The translations under genes were made by a program, and so were the position numbers. This document shows positions 60,520 to 64,000 of a stretch of 64,000 nt of DNA, one piece after another; position 1 is the stretch's first letter, and each line of letters begins with the position of its first letter. This DNA is from Pseudomonas alloputida (GTDB taxonomy: Bacteria; Pseudomonadota; Gammaproteobacteria; Pseudomonadales; Pseudomonadaceae): the NCBI RefSeq assembly GCF_021283545.2, contig NZ_CP128540.1, positions 1-64,000 of the forward strand. Reading direction: 5' to 3'. The notes under the pieces are model-generated. The model was given only the letters and a program-made list of their open reading frames with translations. It did not search any database and was not told the DNA's origin.

Positions 60520-61647
60520 ATGATGCGACATCCACATGTCTGGATGGGCCTCCTGTTGTGGTCGGTTTTTGGTCAGGCCAACGCCGCCTGGACCGTGAAC
60601 ATGCACCCAGGGGCGACGGAAGTCTCCAACGCCGTCTTCGACCTGCACATGACCATCTTCTGGATCTGCGTGATCATTGGCATCGTGGTGTTTGGCGCGA
60701 TGTTCTGGTCGATGGTCATCCACCGCCGCTCCACTGGCCAGCAGGCCGCGCATTTCCACGAGCACACGTGGGTGGAAATTCTCTGGACGGTGGTGCCCTT
60801 CCTGATTCTGGTGGTGATGGCCATTCCGGCTACCAAGACCCTGATCGACATCTATGACGCCAGCGAGTCGGACATCGACGTCCAGGTCACCGGCTACCAG
60901 TGGAAATGGCACTACAAATACCTGGGCCAGGACGTGGAGTTCTTCAGCAACCTGGCCACCCCCACCGACCAGATCCACAACAAGGCGCCAAAGGATGAGC
61001 ACTACCTGCTGGAAGTCGACCAGCCGCTGGTGCTGCCGGTGGGCGCGAAAGTGCGCTTCCTGGTCACTGCTGCCGATGTGATCCACTCCTGGTGGGTGCC
61101 GGCCTTCGCGGTCAAACGCGACGCCATCCCAGGCTTTGTCAACGAAGCCTGGACCCGGATCGAAAAGCCAGGCATCTACCGCGGCCAGTGCACCGAGCTG
61201 TGCGGCAAGGACCACGGCTTCATGCCGGTGGTGGTCGAGGTCAAGTCCAAGGCGGATTACGACACCTGGCTTGGCGAGCGCAAGGCTGAAGCCGCCAAGC
61301 TCAAGGAGCTGACCAGCAAGGAATGGACCCTGGAAGAGCTGGTGGAGCGCGGCGACAAGGTCTACCACACCACCTGCGTGGCCTGTCACCAGGCCGAAGG
61401 CCAGGGCCTGCCGCCAATGTTCCCGGCGCTCAAAGGCTCGAAGATTGCCACCGGGCCGAAGGAAGGCCACCTGAGCATTGTCTTCCATGGCAAGCCCGGC
61501 ACGGCCATGGCCGCTTTCGGCAAGCAGCTGTCGGAAGTCGACATCGCTGCTGTAGTCACCTACGAGCGCAATGCCTGGGGCAACAACAAAGGCGACATGG
61601 TGACGCCGAAGGACGTGCTGGCGCTGAAGCAGGCAGAAGCCAAGTGA
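60520..61647 (+). CDS. coxB: Cytochrome c oxidase subunit II with fused cytochrome c (caa3-type)
   Basis: A 375-residue subunit. A signal-like N-terminus (MMRHPHVWMGLLLWSVFGQA) is followed by two membrane helices (TIFWICVIIGIVVFGAMFW and ILWTVVPFLILVVMAIPA) and the periplasmic CuA domain with CTELCGKDHGFMPVVV. A C-terminal haem-c motif CVACH (about 297-301) makes it a caa3-type subunit. It takes electrons from soluble cytochrome c to subunit I. Confidence 0.95.
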   Translation: MMRHPHVWMGLLLWSVFGQANAAWTVNMHPGATEVSNAVFDLHMTIFWICVIIGIVVFGAMFWSMVIHRRSTGQQAAHFHEHTWVEILWTVVPFLILVVMAIPATKTLIDIYDASESDIDVQVTGYQWKWHYKYLGQDVEFFSNLATPTDQIHNKAPKDEHYLLEVDQPLVLPVGAKVRFLVTAADVIHSWWVPAFAVKRDAIPGFVNEAWTRIEKPGIYRGQCTELCGKDHGFMPVVVEVKSKADYDTWLGERKAEAAKLKELTSKEWTLEELVERGDKVYHTTCVACHQAEGQGLPPMFPALKGSKIATGPKEGHLSIVFHGKPGTAMAAFGKQLSEVDIAAVVTYERNAWGNNKGDMVTPKDVLALKQAEAK

Positions 61648-61690
61648 ACCGGGTTACTCGCGGCAATCAATGGATTGCAGGAGACAGGAC

Positions 61691-63280
61691 ATGAGTGCAG
61701 TGATCGACGACCACGCCCACGGCCACGACCATGCGCACGGCCCGGCCAAGGGCCTGATGCGCTGGGTGCTGACCACCAACCATAAAGACATCGGCACGAT
61801 GTACCTGTGGTTCAGTTTCATCATGTTCCTGCTCGGTGGCTCGTTTGCCATGGTGATCCGCGCTGAGCTGTTCCAGCCGGGTTTGCAGATCGTGGAGCCG
61901 GCGTTCTTCAACCAGATGACCACCATGCATGGCCTGATCATGGTGTTTGGCGCGGTGATGCCGGCCTTCGTCGGCCTGGCCAACTGGATGATTCCGCTGA
62001 TGATCGGCGCGCCCGACATGGCACTGCCACGGATGAACAACTTCAGCTTCTGGCTGCTGCCGGCGGCCTTCCTGCTGCTGGTATCGACGCTGTTCAGCCC
62101 GGGCGGAGGGCCAAACTTTGGCTGGACCTTCTACGCTCCGCTTTCCACCACCTATGCGCCAGCCAGCGTCACCTTCTTCATCTTCGCCATCCACCTGATG
62201 GGTATCAGCTCGATCATGGGGGCGATCAACGTGATTGCCACCATCCTCAACCTGCGTGCCCCCGGCATGACGCTGATGAAAATGCCGCTGTTCGTCTGGA
62301 CCTGGCTGATCACCGCGTTCCTGCTGATTGCGGTGATGCCAGTACTGGCCGGCGTGGTAACCATGATGCTGATGGATATCCACTTCGGTACCAGCTTTTT
62401 CAGTGCCGCAGGTGGCGGTGACCCGGTGCTGTTCCAGCATGTGTTCTGGTTCTTCGGCCACCCTGAGGTTTACATCATGATCCTGCCCGCCTTCGGTGCG
62501 GTCAGCTCGATCATCCCGGCGTTCTCGCGCAAGCCGCTGTTCGGTTATACCTCGATGGTGTATGCCACCGGCGCCATTGCCTTCCTGTCATTCATCGTCT
62601 GGGCCCACCATATGTTTGTGGTCGGTATCCCGGTGGTCGGCGAGTTGTTCTTCATGTACGCCACCATGCTGATTGCCGTGCCCACCGGGGTGAAGGTATT
62701 CAACTGGGTCAGCACCATGTGGGAAGGTTCGCTCACCTTCGAAACGCCGATGCTGTTCGCCATCGCCTTTGTCATCCTGTTCACCATCGGGGGTTTCTCC
62801 GGGTTGATGCTGGCGATCGCCCCGGCAGACTTCCAGTACCACGACACTTACTTCGTGGTGGCGCATTTCCACTACGTACTGGTGCCTGGTGCAATTTTCG
62901 GCATCTTTGCCTCGGCCTACTACTGGCTGCCGAAATGGACCGGCCACATGTACGACGAAACCCTCGGCAAACTGCACTTCTGGCTGTCGTTCGTCGGCAT
63001 GAACATGGCCTTCTTCCCCATGCACTTCGTAGGCTTGGCCGGCATGCCACGGCGCATCCCCGACTACAACCTGCAGTTCGCCGATTTCAACATGGTGTCG
63101 TCGATCGGCGCGTTCATGTTCGGCGCCACGCAGATCTTCTTCCTGTTCATTGTCATCAAGTGCATCCGCGGTGGCGCGCCGGCACCGGCCAAACCCTGGG
63201 ATGGCGCCGAGGGCCTTGAGTGGTCGATACCCTCGCCTGCGCCCTACCACACCTTCCAGACACCCCCGGAAGTGAAATAG
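61691..63280 (+). CDS. coxA: Cytochrome c oxidase subunit I (aa3-type)
   Basis: Catalytic haem-copper oxidase subunit, 529 residues, start ATG 61691. A His-rich N-terminal tail (DDHAHGHDHAHG) precedes 12 membrane helices. The CuB/active-site block is WFFGHPEVYI (His-Tyr crosslink pair) with IVWAHHMF, and the haem ligands are in FHYVLVPG. It pumps protons with O2 reduction. coxB lies 43 bp upstream and ctaG 9 bp downstream. Confidence 0.97.
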   Translation: MSAVIDDHAHGHDHAHGPAKGLMRWVLTTNHKDIGTMYLWFSFIMFLLGGSFAMVIRAELFQPGLQIVEPAFFNQMTTMHGLIMVFGAVMPAFVGLANWMIPLMIGAPDMALPRMNNFSFWLLPAAFLLLVSTLFSPGGGPNFGWTFYAPLSTTYAPASVTFFIFAIHLMGISSIMGAINVIATILNLRAPGMTLMKMPLFVWTWLITAFLLIAVMPVLAGVVTMMLMDIHFGTSFFSAAGGGDPVLFQHVFWFFGHPEVYIMILPAFGAVSSIIPAFSRKPLFGYTSMVYATGAIAFLSFIVWAHHMFVVGIPVVGELFFMYATMLIAVPTGVKVFNWVSTMWEGSLTFETPMLFAIAFVILFTIGGFSGLMLAIAPADFQYHDTYFVVAHFHYVLVPGAIFGIFASAYYWLPKWTGHMYDETLGKLHFWLSFVGMNMAFFPMHFVGLAGMPRRIPDYNLQFADFNMVSSIGAFMFGATQIFFLFIVIKCIRGGAPAPAKPWDGAEGLEWSIPSPAPYHTFQTPPEVK

Positions 63281-63289
63281 GAACCCGCC

Positions 63290-63856
63290 ATGAACGGCCT
63301 GTCGGTGAAACGCCTGGTAACGCGCCTGTTGATGCTGACGGTGGTGATGTTCGCCTTCGGCTTCGCGCTGGTGCCGATCTACGACGTCATGTGCAAAGCC
63401 TTCGGTATCAACGGCAAGACCGGCGGCCAATACGAAGGTAGCCAGGTCAGTGACCCGACGCGTGCTGTGCGGGTGCAGTTCATGTCGACCAATGCCAGCG
63501 ACATGGTCTGGGACTTCTACTCCACTGCCGACCAGCTGGAGGTCAACCCGGGGGCGGTGAACCAGATGATCTTCATTGCCCACAACCCGACCGACCGGCC
63601 GATGAGTGCGCAGGCAATACCCAGCATTACCCCGGCCGAGGCCGCGGCCTACTTCCACAAGACCGAGTGCTTCTGCTTTACCCAGCAGGTGCTGCAGCCC
63701 GGCGAACGCATCGAGATGCCGGTGCGCTTCATCGTCGACCGCGACCTGCCGGCCAGCGTGAAGCACCTGACACTGGCCTACACCTTGTTCGACATCACCG
63801 CTCGCCACCCGCCGGTCGCGCACGTTGCGGCGCAGGACGTCCAGGGCGCCCGTTAA
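63290..63856 (+). CDS. ctaG: Cytochrome c oxidase assembly protein CtaG (Cox11)
   Basis: A 188-residue copper chaperone that inserts CuB in subunit I. One N-terminal helix (LLMLTVVMFAFGFALVP) anchors it, and the periplasmic domain has the copper-binding CFCF motif (ECFCFTQQ). It lies between coxA and coxC, the standard order. Confidence 0.96.
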   Translation: MNGLSVKRLVTRLLMLTVVMFAFGFALVPIYDVMCKAFGINGKTGGQYEGSQVSDPTRAVRVQFMSTNASDMVWDFYSTADQLEVNPGAVNQMIFIAHNPTDRPMSAQAIPSITPAEAAAYFHKTECFCFTQQVLQPGERIEMPVRFIVDRDLPASVKHLTLAYTLFDITARHPPVAHVAAQDVQGAR

Positions 63857-63872
63857 GGGAAGGAGAACAGCA

Positions 63873-64000
63873 ATGGCAAGTCATGAGCACTACTATGTTC
63901 CGGCGCAGAGCAAATGGCCGATCATCGCCACCATCGGCATGTTCATCACGGTATTCGGCCTGGGCACCTGGTTCAACGACATGAAGGCGGGCCACCCGGA
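63873..64000 (+). CDS. coxC: Cytochrome c oxidase subunit III (partial, cut by window end)
   Basis: Only the first 42 residues are present: MASHEHYYVPAQSKWPIIAT, then a first membrane helix (GMFITVFGLGTW). AAGGAG lies 9 bp upstream of the ATG. It continues the coxB-coxA-ctaG operon. The rest lies outside the window. Confidence 0.93.
   Translation, partial: MASHEHYYVPAQSKWPIIATIGMFITVFGLGTWFNDMKAGHP

Overview
The window is a GC-rich, gene-dense stretch of Pseudomonas chromosome, most like the Pseudomonas putida group. It opens exactly on the GTG start of dnaA and carries the origin-proximal dnaA-dnaN-recF-gyrB operon, two perfect parS palindromes in recF, and many REP pairs of the P. putida type (a GCGGG..CCCGC core with CCTACAG or CCCACAG ends). 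Gene order resembles the origin-proximal region of P. putida genomes: sulfide genes, glyQS, trkA-rsmB-fmt-def, dprA, hemF-aroE, betC, trpBA/trpI, prlC and a caa3 oxidase.

Layout. 1-6.2 kb: replication and topology genes, then a terminator. 6.3-11.3 kb: an RcnB-like periplasmic protein and a sulfide-oxidation module. In the module a FisR-type sigma-54 activator is divergent from persulfide dioxygenase, sulfide:quinone oxidoreductase and a TauE-type exporter; the intergenic gap holds a -24/-12 promoter and three helically phased inverted repeats. 11.3-15.9 kb: a LysR regulator divergent from a GMC oxidoreductase and an MHS-type transporter. 16-26.5 kb: mostly minus-strand housekeeping genes (plsC, gmhB, glyS, glyQ, a TPR protein, trkA, rsmB, fmt, def), with tag and an lpxL/htrB-type acyltransferase on plus. 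26.6-29.4 kb: a complete group II intron (about 2.84 kb) sitting 35 bp upstream of the def start codon. 29.6-35.4 kb: dprA, tsaC, a DUF6124-like gene behind a structured leader, qor, hemF, aroE. 35.4-36.8 kb: an IS256-family element inserted in a REP, with an 8-bp target duplication. 36.9-42 kb: a SulP transporter and a choline-sulfate module (choline-binding protein, betC, LysR regulator). 42-46.3 kb: a small NmrA-like/DOPA-dioxygenase-like pair, trpA-trpB and trpI. 46.3-52.8 kb: small stress, envelope and lipoprotein genes. 52.9-56.6 kb: prlC-yheV, an M3-peptidase remnant, and a radical SAM gene with a LexA box. 56.9-64 kb: beta-carbonic anhydrase with a SulP bicarbonate-type transporter, a conserved unknown, and coxB-coxA-ctaG-coxC (coxC cut by the window end).

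Most of the content is conserved core genome. The accessory events are the group II intron, the IS256 element and the REP pairs. The observations most worth following are: the intron between the essential gene def and its upstream DNA, with EBS1/IBS1 pairing readable in the sequence; 18 exact copies of the DnaA-box 9-mer TTATCCACA; the three-site phased enhancer of the sulfide operon; and the structured leader of the DUF6124-like gene. I found no CRISPR array, rRNA or tRNA gene.
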